Shown in pieces: positions 9,591 to 18,300 of a stretch of 25,439 nucleotides of DNA (position 1 is its first letter; every line of letters begins with the position of its first letter). The notes beneath the pieces are model-generated. The model worked only from the letters and a program-made list of their open reading frames with translations, was not told the origin of the DNA and made no database searches. The DNA lies in NCBI GenBank assembly GCA_934182605.1, contig CAKPRQ010000017.1:1-25439 (forward strand). The letters are read 5' to 3'. The position numbers and the translations under genes were made by a program. The stretch comes from an uncultured Clostridia bacterium (GTDB lineage Bacteria; Bacillota; Clostridia; TANB77; CAG-508).

Positions 9591-9607
9591 AAATGCTTAC
9601 AGCATTT
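9591..9607 (-). other. Leader hairpin upstream of ade
   Basis: A 7-bp perfect stem (AAATGCT/AGCATTT) with a 3-base loop lies in the ade 5' leader, 33-49 bases before the ATG. It is not followed by a U tract. Role unknown. Confidence 0.35.
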
Positions 9608-9632
9608 ATCAGAACAAATTTCATTATTTTAG

Positions 9633-9662
9633 ATTATAACGCAAAAGTCAAATATTTGCCAA
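9633..9662 (-). promoter_or_regulatory. Promoter for ade-tex
   Basis: On the minus strand TTGGCA (9662-9657) is followed after 18 bases by TATAAT (9638-9633). It lies between the aldehyde dehydrogenase stop codon and ade. Confidence 0.6.
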
Positions 9663-9689
9663 TTGAATTAAACAAAATTTCTAGTATAA

Positions 9690-11054
9690 TTACTTCAAAA
9701 ACCATTTTATCAATTTATAATTTGACTCCTTATATGGATGATACCTCATAGGCATATCTAACAAATTAGACTTTTTTAAAATAGATTTATAGTGACTAAA
9801 GGTATCAAAACTATATTTACCATGATATGAACCCATTCCACTATTTCCTACCCCACCAAATGGCATATTATGACTCGCTATATGCATTATTGTATCATTT
9901 ATACAACCACCACCAAATGACACTTCCCTTAATACTCTTTTTTGAAGTTTCTTATTATTTGTAAATAAATATAATGCTAATGGTTTTGGATTTGAAGTTA
10001 TATATTTTATTACTTCATCTATTTTTGTAAATTCTATTATTGGAAATAATGGGCCAAATATTTCTTCTTCCATTGCTTTTGATTTATATGTACATTTTAA
10101 AATAGTTGGTTCTATCCTTAATGTTTTTTCATCATATTTACCACCATATATAATCTCTTTTTCTACTAACATTTCTTTTACTTTATTAAATTGTTTTTCT
10201 CCTATTAATTTAGGATATTCTTTATTTTCTAATGGAGTTTCTCCTACCATTTTTATAATATTTTTCTTTAATTCTTCTACAAACTGTTCTTTTATTTCTT
10301 TTTCAACTAATATGTAATCTGGTGCAATACAAGTTTGTCCCGAATTTAATATTCTTCCAAATGCTATTCTTCTAGCAGCAAGTTTAATATCTGCTGTTTT
10401 TTCAACTATACATGGACTTTTTCCACCCAACTCTAATGTAACTGGTATAAGTTTTTCTGCTGCTGCCTTCATAACTATTTTACCTACTCTTGGACTACCT
10501 GTATAACAAATATAATCTACATCTTGTTTTAAAAGTTCTTCAGAAATATCTTCGCCCCATACTACACTTACATATTTTTCATCATATACTTTTTCAATTA
10601 ACTTTTTTATAATTTTAGAAGTATTTATAGAAAAGCGCGAAGGTTTAATAATACAAGTATTTCCAGCAGCTAAAGCTCCTATTACTGGTTGCATTGTTAA
10701 TAAAAATGGATAATTCCAAGGTGACATTACAAGCACTACTCCATAAGGCTCTGGTACTATAAAACTACTTGCTAAAAATTGTGATAATGGTGTAGCAGCT
10801 CTCTTAGGTTTAGCCCATTTTTTAGTATTCTTTATAATATAACTTAATTCAGATAAAACCATTCCCATTTCTACCATATAACTTTCTACTTTATCTTTAT
10901 TTAAGTCTTTATATAAGGCTTTTGCTATTTCATCTTCATTTTCTTTTATAACGTTTTTTAATGCCATTAGCTTTTCTATTCTATATTGAATATCTTTTCT
11001 TTTTAATTCTTCTAAAAACTTTTTTTGATTCTTAACTATGTTTTGTACATTCAT
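9690..11054 (-). CDS. Aldehyde dehydrogenase, class 3/fatty-aldehyde type
   Basis: NAD(P)-dependent oxidation of an aldehyde to its acid. The 454-residue length and the lack of the long N-terminal extension place it with class 3/YwdH-like enzymes, which often take long-chain or aromatic aldehydes. SPWNYP is at 111-116. The general base is Glu208 in VTLELGGKSP and the nucleophile is Cys242 in NSGQTCIAPD. EEEIFGPLFPI and the C-terminal MPFGGVGNSGMGSYHGKYSFDTFSH are also family hallmarks. The C-terminal tail is basic and hydrophobic (KLIKWFLK), which could touch the membrane. AAAGGAAAGGTG precedes the ATG. It is separated from the alcohol dehydrogenase by the decayed toxin-antitoxin region. The substrate is not determined by sequence. 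Confidence 0.92.
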   Translation of the reverse strand: MNVQNIVKNQKKFLEELKRKDIQYRIEKLMALKNVIKENEDEIAKALYKDLNKDKVESYMVEMGMVLSELSYIIKNTKKWAKPKRAATPLSQFLASSFIVPEPYGVVLVMSPWNYPFLLTMQPVIGALAAGNTCIIKPSRFSINTSKIIKKLIEKVYDEKYVSVVWGEDISEELLKQDVDYICYTGSPRVGKIVMKAAAEKLIPVTLELGGKSPCIVEKTADIKLAARRIAFGRILNSGQTCIAPDYILVEKEIKEQFVEELKKNIIKMVGETPLENKEYPKLIGEKQFNKVKEMLVEKEIIYGGKYDEKTLRIEPTILKCTYKSKAMEEEIFGPLFPIIEFTKIDEVIKYITSNPKPLALYLFTNNKKLQKRVLREVSFGGGCINDTIMHIASHNMPFGGVGNSGMGSYHGKYSFDTFSHYKSILKKSNLLDMPMRYHPYKESNYKLIKWFLK

Positions 11055-11089
11055 AATAGCACCTTTCCTTTTAAATAAATTTCTAATAT

Positions 11090-11118
11090 ATTATATATTA
11101 AGTTAAAACAAAAATCTA
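11090..11118 (-). promoter_or_regulatory. Possible promoter for the aldehyde dehydrogenase
   Basis: TAGATT (11118-11113) and TATAAT (11095-11090) on the minus strand are 17 bases apart. The -35 box is weak and the surroundings are AT-rich. Confidence 0.35.
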
Positions 11119-11157
11119 GTTATCTTTTCTTAAAATATATTACTATAAGAGTAATTA

Positions 11158-11244
11158 TCAATAATAAGCCACTTTACTATCATATATTCTTAAATAATCA
11201 CAATAATCTGAATTAACTCTAACAATTTTTAAATTTCTAATCAT
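11158..11244 (-). pseudogene. Truncated ToxN/AbiQ-like type III toxin
   Basis: A 28-codon reading frame, MIRNLKIVRVNSDYCDYL followed by RIYDSKVAYY, has a perfect AAGGAGGTAA Shine-Dalgarno six bases before its ATG. It then meets TGA TAA. The pattern LKIxxVNxxYxxYLRxxDSKV is what I know as the N-terminus of ToxN/AbiQ endoribonucleases, which are about 165-200 residues long. The following 100 bases are AT-rich and continue this protein in no frame, so the gene looks truncated by deletion rather than by a single frameshift. The upstream promoter, structured RNA and terminator match type III organisation. As a remnant it should have no nuclease activity. The family call rests on a short stretch. 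Confidence 0.6.
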
Positions 11245-11326
11245 AACAAATTACCTCCTTAAGATGGAAGTATTATATCATAAAAACATATGTTTGTAAA
11301 TAAATTTTGGCAAAATTAATGCAATT

Positions 11327-11365
11327 TCATATAAAATAAGGATTAAAGTTTTACCCCTAATCCTT
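11327..11365 (-). terminator. Weak terminator between the putative antitoxin RNA and toxN remnant
   Basis: An 8-bp stem (AAGGATTA/TAATCCTT, 11338-11345 with 11358-11365) has a 12-base loop and is followed on the minus strand by ATTTTAT. A leaky terminator between antitoxin and toxin is a known feature of type III loci. Confidence 0.55.
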
Positions 11366-11462
11366 CTTTTTTAAGTTCCAATTTAATGGCTGGATTCACC
11401 AACTTTTTTACTATCACTAGCAATGATATTATATGCAATTTATAAAAATTTATTGCTTTATA
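11338..11462 (-). ncRNA. Candidate ToxI-like antitoxin RNA
   Basis: From the expected start near 11462 to the terminator at 11338 is a noncoding stretch of about 125 bases. It contains the hairpin GCAAT/ATTGC, the pair ATCA/TGAT, and then an A-rich-flanked unit with GTTGG/CCAGC and AAGTT/AACTT pairings that overlap, as a pseudoknot would. Classical ToxI RNAs are tandem 34-36 base pseudoknot repeats. I see only one candidate unit and no clear tandem repeat, so this may be a decayed or divergent antitoxin. The identification depends on the neighbouring toxN-like remnant. Confidence 0.4.
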
Positions 11463-11468
11463 TGTTTC

Positions 11469-11497
11469 AGTATACCATATTTTTTAGTAATAATCAA
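11469..11497 (-). promoter_or_regulatory. Promoter of the putative antitoxin RNA
   Basis: TTGATT (11497-11492), a 17-base spacer and TATACT (11474-11469) on the minus strand. It lies immediately after the alcohol dehydrogenase stop codon. Confidence 0.6.
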
Positions 11498-11517
11498 TAT
11501 TTTTAGTAATTTTTCAC

Positions 11518-12702
11518 CTAAAACGCATTATTCAAAATTTCTAATATATCTTCTCGTTTAGCTTCCTTTGGATTTACAATCATAGCTCCATCATTCAAAG
11601 CCTTTTTTACCACTTCTTCAAAATCTTCTTTTTTCACACCTACTTGTGATAATTTAATAGGTAATCCCGCTTCTGTATTCAAAGTTCTAAGTAACTCTTC
11701 TATTGTTTCTATTACCTTTTCAGCCCTTTTCTCTTTTGGAGTATTTACAAAAACTTCTTCACCAGCTATGTATAATAATAATTTTGAATAATTATCTCTC
11801 ATTTTATCTAAATTATATCTCATACAATGTGGTAAAAGTATTGCCATTGCATCACCATGTGGTACATGAGAAACACCACCTAAAGCATGCCCTATTGCAT
11901 GAACTAATCCCACCATCGAATTTGAAAAAGCGGCTCCAGCCATTAATGAACCATTTGCCATAGCTAATCTTAATTTTTTATTATCCCCGTTTTTTACTGT
12001 TTCTAATAAATTATCTCTAATAATTTCAATAGCACTAATAGCATATATATCACTAATAGGATTTTTTTGTAAACAAGTATATGCTTCTATTGCATGACAC
12101 AATGCATCCATACCAGTTGAAGCCGTTATTTTTTTAGGTAGTGTTAAAGTCATCCTTGGGTCTAAAACACTTACATCTGGTAATAGAAAATATGATATAA
12201 ATTCCTTTTTTACATTTTTAAAGTTATCTAAAATAACCGCAACTAATGTAACTTCAGAACCGGTACCTGAAGTAGTTGGTATTACTACGAAAGGAATATG
12301 TTTTCCATAAGTAATAAGTTCACAACCTGCAAGTTCCATAATATCATCTTTTTCTTGAGATAAAACCATTCTTACACCTTTTGCAGTATCTATTACAGAG
12401 CCTCCCCCTACAGCTACTATACTATTACAATTATTTTCTTTATAAATCTTTACAATTTTATTTATGACCTCTATTGAAGAATCTGAAGGAACATCTGTAT
12501 AAACAACTTTAATCTCTATATCTTCTGTATCTATAGCCTCTATAACTTTTTGCATTGTTCCTATATTTTCTAAAACTTTATCAGAAATTAACAAAACATT
12601 TTTTCCATTTAATCCTATTAATTCTGCTGGAATATTTTCTAAAGCGAACTCTCCAGATAATATTTTTGTACTATTTTGAAATTCATAATAATCTGGTATC
12701 AT
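11518..12702 (-). CDS. Iron-containing alcohol dehydrogenase
   Basis: NAD(P)H-dependent interconversion of an alcohol and an aldehyde, group III alcohol dehydrogenase (394 residues, normal for this family). The nucleotide-binding GGGSVIDTAK is at 99-108 and TTSGTGSE at 143-150. The metal ligands, by alignment with FucO, are Asp199, His203, His268 and His282, in TGMDALCHAIEAYT and LVHAIGHALGGVSHVPHG. AAAGGAGAG precedes the ATG. It lies 124 bases after the SCP2-like gene, with hairpin repeat copy 3 between them, and is followed by the decayed toxin-antitoxin locus and the aldehyde dehydrogenase. Together with that enzyme it could run alcohol-aldehyde-acid steps. Substrate unknown. Confidence 0.94.
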   Translation of the reverse strand: MIPDYYEFQNSTKILSGEFALENIPAELIGLNGKNVLLISDKVLENIGTMQKVIEAIDTEDIEIKVVYTDVPSDSSIEVINKIVKIYKENNCNSIVAVGGGSVIDTAKGVRMVLSQEKDDIMELAGCELITYGKHIPFVVIPTTSGTGSEVTLVAVILDNFKNVKKEFISYFLLPDVSVLDPRMTLTLPKKITASTGMDALCHAIEAYTCLQKNPISDIYAISAIEIIRDNLLETVKNGDNKKLRLAMANGSLMAGAAFSNSMVGLVHAIGHALGGVSHVPHGDAMAILLPHCMRYNLDKMRDNYSKLLLYIAGEEVFVNTPKEKRAEKVIETIEELLRTLNTEAGLPIKLSQVGVKKEDFEEVVKKALNDGAMIVNPKEAKREDILEILNNAF

Positions 12703-12737
12703 AATTTACTACTCTCCTTTAATTTTATCTATTAATA

Positions 12738-12820
12738 TTTTGATATATAACTATTTTTAATTAAAACATAGCAATAGCTTAACAATCTAGCTCTTAATTT
12801 GCAATAGCTATATATTAAAA
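12738..12820 (+). repeat. Hairpin repeat element, copy 3
   Basis: The 27-base arms 12738-12764 and 12794-12820 pair with five mismatches around a 29-base loop. Read on the plus strand, arm and loop follow the minus strand of copy 2: GATATATA-CTATTTTTA at the left, then AGCTTA, ACAATC, TTGCA and ATAG-TATATAT in the same order. It lies between the SCP2-like gene and the alcohol dehydrogenase. Confidence 0.6.
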
Positions 12821-12826
12821 TAATTT

Positions 12827-13336
12827 TTAAAAATTTAAAATTATTCTCCTATAAATGCTCAACATAGATTTTTCTCTTTTTGGAACTTCTTTTAATATAT
12901 TTTTAGTTATAAATTTAGGGAATAAATAACTTTCAACTAAATCTACACACCTTACTACTGCCATTGCAACTGCAATATCTCCCTTTAATGTAAATCTATG
13001 TTCTGCATATGCTTGTGCTACTCCTAACCTTCCTGTTAACACTAAAAAAGCAGCATCTATACTTTTAAAACAAATTGATATATCTACATTTCCAGTTTCT
13101 TTTAATTTTATAATATCATTGTTTTCTTTTCTTACAATTAATTTAGGTCCATTAAATGATGTTTTTAATTCTAATATAAAACCATCATTTAATGCATCTA
13201 ACTCTTCTTTAACTCTACTATCTTTTTTATATAAAACTTTAATTCCCCTATACAAGAAAAATAATACTATTCTTGAAATACTTTCCTTTATCCCTATTAC
13301 CATTTTCCTTTTATTAGAAATTTTATAATTGCTCAT
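12827..13336 (-). CDS. SCP2 sterol-binding-like domain protein
   Basis: A 169-residue protein with an SCP2-like fold. This family makes a hydrophobic tunnel that binds fatty-acyl chains or other lipids. The core is about 45-140: ELDALNDGFILELKT, then a beta segment ending VDISICFKSIDAAFLVLTG, and the recognisable GVAQAYAEHRFTLKGDIAVAM near 104-124. An N-terminal basic, hydrophobic stretch (IKESISRIVLFFLYRGIKVLY) may associate with membrane. AAAGGA precedes the ATG. It is the first gene of a possible unit with the alcohol and aldehyde dehydrogenases, suggesting it carries their hydrophobic substrate; that link is inference. Confidence 0.75.
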   Translation of the reverse strand: MSNYKISNKRKMVIGIKESISRIVLFFLYRGIKVLYKKDSRVKEELDALNDGFILELKTSFNGPKLIVRKENNDIIKLKETGNVDISICFKSIDAAFLVLTGRLGVAQAYAEHRFTLKGDIAVAMAVVRCVDLVESYLFPKFITKNILKEVPKREKSMLSIYRRIILNF

Positions 13337-13370
13337 TTTGGCTTATCCTTTCTTATATTTAACTTTGTTT

Positions 13371-13399
13371 ATTATACATCGTTTCAGAAATAAAAGCAA
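13371..13399 (-). promoter_or_regulatory. Promoter for the SCP2-like gene
   Basis: TTGCTT (13399-13394), a 17-base spacer and TATAAT (13376-13371) on the minus strand. It is divergent from the TM2 gene promoter. Confidence 0.6.
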
Positions 13400-13427
13400 G
13401 ATGTTTAATGTTATAGATAAAAATATA

Positions 13428-13456
13428 TTGTCATTTGTCGAAAAATATTGTATAAT
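13428..13456 (+). promoter_or_regulatory. Promoter for the TM2-DUF2752 pair
   Basis: TTGTCA (13428-13433), a 17-base spacer and TATAAT (13451-13456). Confidence 0.7.
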
Positions 13457-13467
13457 AGAAAGTAGAT

Positions 13468-13499
13468 GAAGGTAAATTTTATTATAAAATATAACCTTC
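13468..13499 (+). other. Leader stem-loop before the TM2 gene
   Basis: GAAGGT at 13468-13473 pairs with ACCTTC at 13494-13499, and ATTTTAT/ATAAAAT pairs inside. It begins only a few bases after the expected transcription start, so it could protect the 5' end of the mRNA. Confidence 0.45.
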
Positions 13500-13529
13500 T
13501 AAATAAAATTAAGAAAGGAATTGTTTATT

Positions 13530-13865
13530 ATGGATAAATCAAGAGTAGATATGTATATGTTAACAAATGGTAAATATTTTGAAACATCAGCATTACCAAT
13601 GATAAGAACTAGATTAGAAAATTTAAGTGATGATAACTTTAATTTATTACAAACAGTAGAATTAAAAGATCCAACAGTATTGTTAATAGTTTCTATATTT
13701 TTAGGTACACTAGGTATTGATAGATTTTTTATTGGAGATATTGGAATGGGTATACTAAAACTTTTAACAGCAGGATTATGTGGTATCTTAACTGTTATTG
13801 ACTGGTTCTTGATTATGAAAAGAACTAAAGAAAAGAATTTAGAAAAAATAATGGGAATTATATAA
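13530..13865 (+). CDS. TM2 domain-containing membrane protein
   Basis: A 111-residue small membrane protein. After a soluble N-terminal half of about 50 residues comes the TM2 domain: two membrane helices around the turn with FLGTLGIDRFFIGDIGMGILKLLTAGLCGILTVID. The GIDRFFIGD-type motif between the helices is the family's hallmark. The function of TM2 proteins in bacteria is not established. I take the ATG at 13530 as start because AAAGGA lies about 10 bases before it; the TTG at 13521 is only two bases from that site. The DUF2752 gene follows after six bases. Confidence 0.88.
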   Translation: MDKSRVDMYMLTNGKYFETSALPMIRTRLENLSDDNFNLLQTVELKDPTVLLIVSIFLGTLGIDRFFIGDIGMGILKLLTAGLCGILTVIDWFLIMKRTKEKNLEKIMGII

Positions 13866-13871
13866 TTAATT

Positions 13872-14240
13872 ATGAAAAGGACTAAAACTAATTTAATAAT
13901 TATAGTTATAATAAGCATATATCTTATATTTATAAAGATTTTCAATATAAGAATATGCTTAATTTATAATTTATTTCATATACCTTGTCCAGCTTGTGGT
14001 TTAACTAGATCTTTTTTTGCATTATTAAATGGAGATATCCAGTTATCCTTTAAATACAATATTTTAACAATTCCAATAATAGTATTCTTTACTTTATATT
14101 TAATTTTTTCTTTTATAGATGATATTAATAATACTAATAAATTAGAAAACTTTTTCAAGAAATATAAATTTCTTATTATACCAATAATTGTTATTTTAGT
14201 AATTATTTCATGGAGTTTAAACATTTATAATAATATATAA
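13872..14240 (+). CDS. DUF2752 family membrane protein
   Basis: A 122-residue protein with membrane helices at about 8-27, 60-80 and 98-117. The family signature CPACGLTRSFFALLNGD starts at about residue 39, with the CPxCG cysteines. Function unknown. There is no strong ribosome binding site, and the start is six bases after the TM2 stop codon, so translation is probably coupled. TM2 and DUF2752 genes are often adjacent in Clostridia. Confidence 0.85.
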   Translation: MKRTKTNLIIIVIISIYLIFIKIFNIRICLIYNLFHIPCPACGLTRSFFALLNGDIQLSFKYNILTIPIIVFFTLYLIFSFIDDINNTNKLENFFKKYKFLIIPIIVILVIISWSLNIYNNI

Positions 14241-14255
14241 ACATAAATAACTTTT

Positions 14256-14288
14256 AAAAAAGTCGATTATAAGAGAATCGACTTTTTT
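14256..14288. terminator. Bidirectional terminator
   Basis: A perfect 13-bp stem, 14256-14268 with 14276-14288, has a 7-base loop. One arm is AAAAAAGTCGATT, so each strand ends in six T. It serves both the DUF2752 gene (+) and the DUF4362 gene (-). Confidence 0.9.
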
Positions 14289-14299
14289 ATATAACTTAT

Positions 14300-15286
14300 C
14301 TAAATTTTAACGTTTACAGCTTGATATAACACATACACATTATTATAATATAATACCATTATTTTTTCATTTGCTTCACTTACTTCAGCATTAAGCAATT
14401 CTTCATCATTAGTTTCACCATTTAGAGTTGGTAAATATTCTTCACCAATTAATTTATTTATTGTTCCTATTGGGCCATCGGGATTTCCAGCATAATCTAT
14501 AACTGCATTTGATTTTGCATACAAAGTTCCATTATATTTAACCAACTTATTTATATCAAATTCATTACTTTTTGATAACACATCTTTAACTTTTACTCTA
14601 TCTATATCCTTATTTTTTTCAGAATCTTTATTATATGCACAAATCATAATTTCTTCAGATTCATTTTTATCAACAATTAAATTTATATCAATATATTCAT
14701 CTCTTATTCTTTTAACTAAATCAAATTCTCCCTTTTTAAATATATCTGTCACTATTTGTTGAGAACCATATCTATCCTTTGTGTAATCTCGTATTACAGT
14801 GAGTGTATCATTATCTTTATCGTATTTTAGAGTTGTTACAACTTCGTCACCTTCTATTGTGTAATTAACAAATTTAATTTCACTAGAAATAGGATTTTTA
14901 TTATATCTGTCAACATTATCCAAAAATTTATCTAATGCAGATATATTAGTAATTCCACCAAATATGATAACACATTCACTATTTGAAGCATTTCCAACTT
15001 TCTCAGTTTCAGTATTATTTTCATTATCTATTACACTTTCATTATTTTCTACTATAGCTTTTTCTTTATTATTAAAAACTTCTTTTCCTAATATTTTAAT
15101 GCTTACCCCTTCTAAATATTCTTTCTCTCCATTTTCTTCAACTGGAGCTAATTGATGGTATTTAGTTACTGAATATAATAAAGCTTTGTATTCTGTACTT
15201 CCTCCATCTTTTAATTTCATTGGTATTGGAATTAATAATATCGCAATTACTAATACAATAACTATTACTATAATTTTTTTCTTCAT
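14300..15286 (-). CDS. Membrane-anchored DUF4362 domain protein
   Basis: A 328-residue protein of unknown function that appears anchored outside the cell. One N-terminal membrane helix (about 4-22) is followed by LKDGGSTEYKALLY and a GVSIKILGKEVFNN segment, an arrangement common in clostridial surface proteins. A linker rich in Asn and Glu (about 75-102) leads to a DUF4362-like region (about 105-195: CVIIFGGITNISALDKFLDN, TLKYDKDNDTLTVIRDYTKD). The C-terminal part (about 240-328) has the recognisable GTINKLIGEEYLPTLNGETN. No lipobox cysteine is seen. The ATG at 15286 is chosen because the GTG nine bases upstream is part of the Shine-Dalgarno AAGGTGAG. It follows addB by about 110 bases and may be cotranscribed. 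Confidence 0.75.
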   Translation of the reverse strand: MKKKIIVIVIVLVIAILLIPIPMKLKDGGSTEYKALLYSVTKYHQLAPVEENGEKEYLEGVSIKILGKEVFNNKEKAIVENNESVIDNENNTETEKVGNASNSECVIIFGGITNISALDKFLDNVDRYNKNPISSEIKFVNYTIEGDEVVTTLKYDKDNDTLTVIRDYTKDRYGSQQIVTDIFKKGEFDLVKRIRDEYIDINLIVDKNESEEIMICAYNKDSEKNKDIDRVKVKDVLSKSNEFDINKLVKYNGTLYAKSNAVIDYAGNPDGPIGTINKLIGEEYLPTLNGETNDEELLNAEVSEANEKIMVLYYNNVYVLYQAVNVKI

Positions 15287-15398
15287 TAAACTCACCTTCT
15301 ACCTTTCATTAATTCTTTTATAAAAATAACCTTCTTTAAAAAGAATACAATTTTGATTAATAAAAATTTTCAAAATTCATTAAATAAATTAAAAATAT

Positions 15399-18300
15399 TT
15401 ATTTTTCCCTTATTTCATCCAATATCTCATTCTTCTTTTTATTTGAAATTTTCATATACTCATTACCTTTAATATTAGTATTAAATCTACATATAGATTT
15501 ATAATTACAATAAGTACAAGCTGTTGTTTTGCCACTTTTAAATGGTTTTATATCTATTTTTCCTTTTAAAATTTCTCTTGATATTTCTTTAGTAATTTTT
15601 CTTACTTCTTTCTGTAAATTTTTAAAATCTTCTTCTGTTACTAAATTTCTACTTCTGTCTGATAAATTTTCCTTACTTGTTATTTCTGCTTGAACTATAT
15701 CTGAAGTTCCAACTTGTAATCTATTATCCATCATTCTTACAACTTTTATATCTGCTAATATTAAACCTTTCATCTTAAATTGACTTCTTATTTTTTGTTC
15801 TATTTCTTCATCTGTTAAATTTTTTTTCTCTTTTACCATTGGTTCTATTAAATTAAAATACATAACTCCTGCTGGTATTACATCCTCTATTTTTGTAATA
15901 CTATCTAAATATGTTATAAGTTGTATTTGTAAACCATTTACTACTTTATTTAAATTTATATTTCTTACAGAAGATTTATAATCTATTATTCTTATATATT
16001 TCTTATCGCCTACTATTGCAATATCTGCTCTATCTATTTTTCCAGTTACCTCTACTTTTTCGCCATTTTCTAAATCCATTATAATTGGTGGATATTCTTT
16101 ACCTTCTTTAAATTCCATTTCATTTCCAAGTATTTTAAAGCTACTATTTTTCAATTGGTAGACTATATATTTTATAGATCTTACAACTACTTTTTTTAAT
16201 CTTATTGTCATATTTATAAATTTTGAATTACTTGTAAATATATAATTTTTAGGTAAATTTAATTTTTCATCTATTATATCATAAATACTCTTTTCAATAT
16301 CTTCATCTGAAACTTCTCTTAAATATACATCTTCATATTTTTTAAAAAATTCATCTATAACTTCGTGCATAAATGAACCTGTATCTATTGGTTTTAAAGA
16401 TAATTCTTGTTCTTCTTGCAATTTCAAACCATATTTTAAATAATATGAAAATGGACAATTCTTATATTGTTCTAATCGTGATATACTAGTTTTTAATATG
16501 TTCCCATATAATTTTTTTATATTTTCTTCATTTAAGTCAGATGATAAATTTGAATAATCTATCCCTTTTATTGCAGTTTGTAATTTATCATGATAATTAT
16601 TATCATACCAATTATATACCTCAAACCAAATTTTATCTATACTTTCTCCATCTTGAAATTTTCTTAAATTAATAAGTAATTCATCAAAAGTACCTTTTTC
16701 TAATGTAATTTCACTATCTTTATATGTAATATCACTTTCCACTTTTAATTTAGGAAAATATTTTTTTATTTTATTTATAAGTGAAGAAGGTCTTAATGTT
16801 TTGCCTTCTTTATCTGAAGAAACATATGTTAATATTAATTTTTCTTCTGCTATTGAAAATGCTTTATATACATTAAATTGTTCTTCATATAATTGTCCTA
16901 ATGTATCTGATGCTAATTCCATTCCATAATTTTTTAATATTTCTCTATCTTCATCATTTAAAAATCCCTCATCCTTAGCTGATGCTGGAAATATACCATC
17001 ATTTAATCCTATTAAAAATACTACTTTTACTTTATGAGATTTTGAACGATTTATATCTCCTACAGTTACACTATCTAATACAGCTGGAATTTTACCTGTA
17101 GTTACATTTTCAAATCCTAATTTTAAAATTTCTTTATATTTATTTAATGTTACTTCTTGTTCCTTGAAAATCATAACAATTTCATCTAAAACATCAAAAA
17201 TAACTTTAATACTCGCTTTATATTCATTTGCAACTTCTATTAAATTATTTTTTTCTAAATTTTCGATTTCATTATTCAATTTTTCTTCTAAATTATTATT
17301 AATTAAAAACATATATATAGATTTTGTTATATTCGTATAATCTCTTTTCTGATTTATGCTATTTTTCAAATCTAAAATCTTCTCCACAAAATCTTTTCTT
17401 ATATTTTCTAATTTAGCAGTATTTTCGTCTTCAAACTTCCAAATATCTAGCCACTTCTTATTTTTTATTCCCCATTTTAAAACATACTTTTCTAATAAAA
17501 ATATGTCATCTGCGCTATATCCTGAAAAAGAATTTTTTAAATAATTAAAAACTGCATCATGTTCCCAATTTTTATCAATTATATCTAAAATAGAAATTAT
17601 ATATTTAGCTACTAAATTATCATTCATATCAGTATTTTCATCTATAAAAACAGGAATGTTAAATTTAGCAAAAATGGCTTTAATTAAACTACTGTAAGTA
17701 TCTATATTTTTTGTTATAATCGAAATATCATTATATTCGTAATTCTCTTCTCTAACTAATTTTAAAATACTTCTTGCTAAATATTCTACTTCTGAATATG
17801 GATTTCTAGTTAAAAACACTCTCACATTATCCACTTTTTGTTCATAAGGTGTGTATAATACTAATTTATCTATATTTTCCTCTATAAATTTTAATTCTTC
17901 TGTTTTAAATCTATATGTATTTTTAAAGAAAATGCTTTTATCGACTTTTACATTTACTTCACGTGCTACTTTTATTAATTTACTAGCTGTTTTTTTACTT
18001 TCATAAAAAATATCTTTTATATTTAAATCATCTAAATTTTCTTCTTCTTTTAAATCTGTTGTTAATGCTACAGTTACGATATTAGCTTTTTTTAATAGTT
18101 TCTTTATAACTTCATATTCTTGAGCAGTAAAACCTAAAAATTCATCTATGTATACTAAAGTATTATCAAACATTTTGCTATCTTCTAATTCTTGTGATAA
18201 TAAAGATAATACATCTGTTTCATCTATATATTTATTTTTTATACTCTCTTCAAAAGCTTCATATAATAAATTTAGATCTGTTAATTTAATTTTTAAATAT

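Noticed and set aside
9559..9689. Purine riboswitch upstream of adenine deaminase
   Set aside because: The leader from the promoter to the ATG is only about 70 bases and has one 7-bp hairpin. The conserved loop and junction bases of purine riboswitches are not seen.
13499..13945. 148-codon minus-strand frame across the TM2 gene
   Set aside because: TM2 and DUF2752 are clear on the plus strand with promoter and ribosome binding sites. The antisense frame matches no family I know and crosses both a promoter leader and a gene junction.
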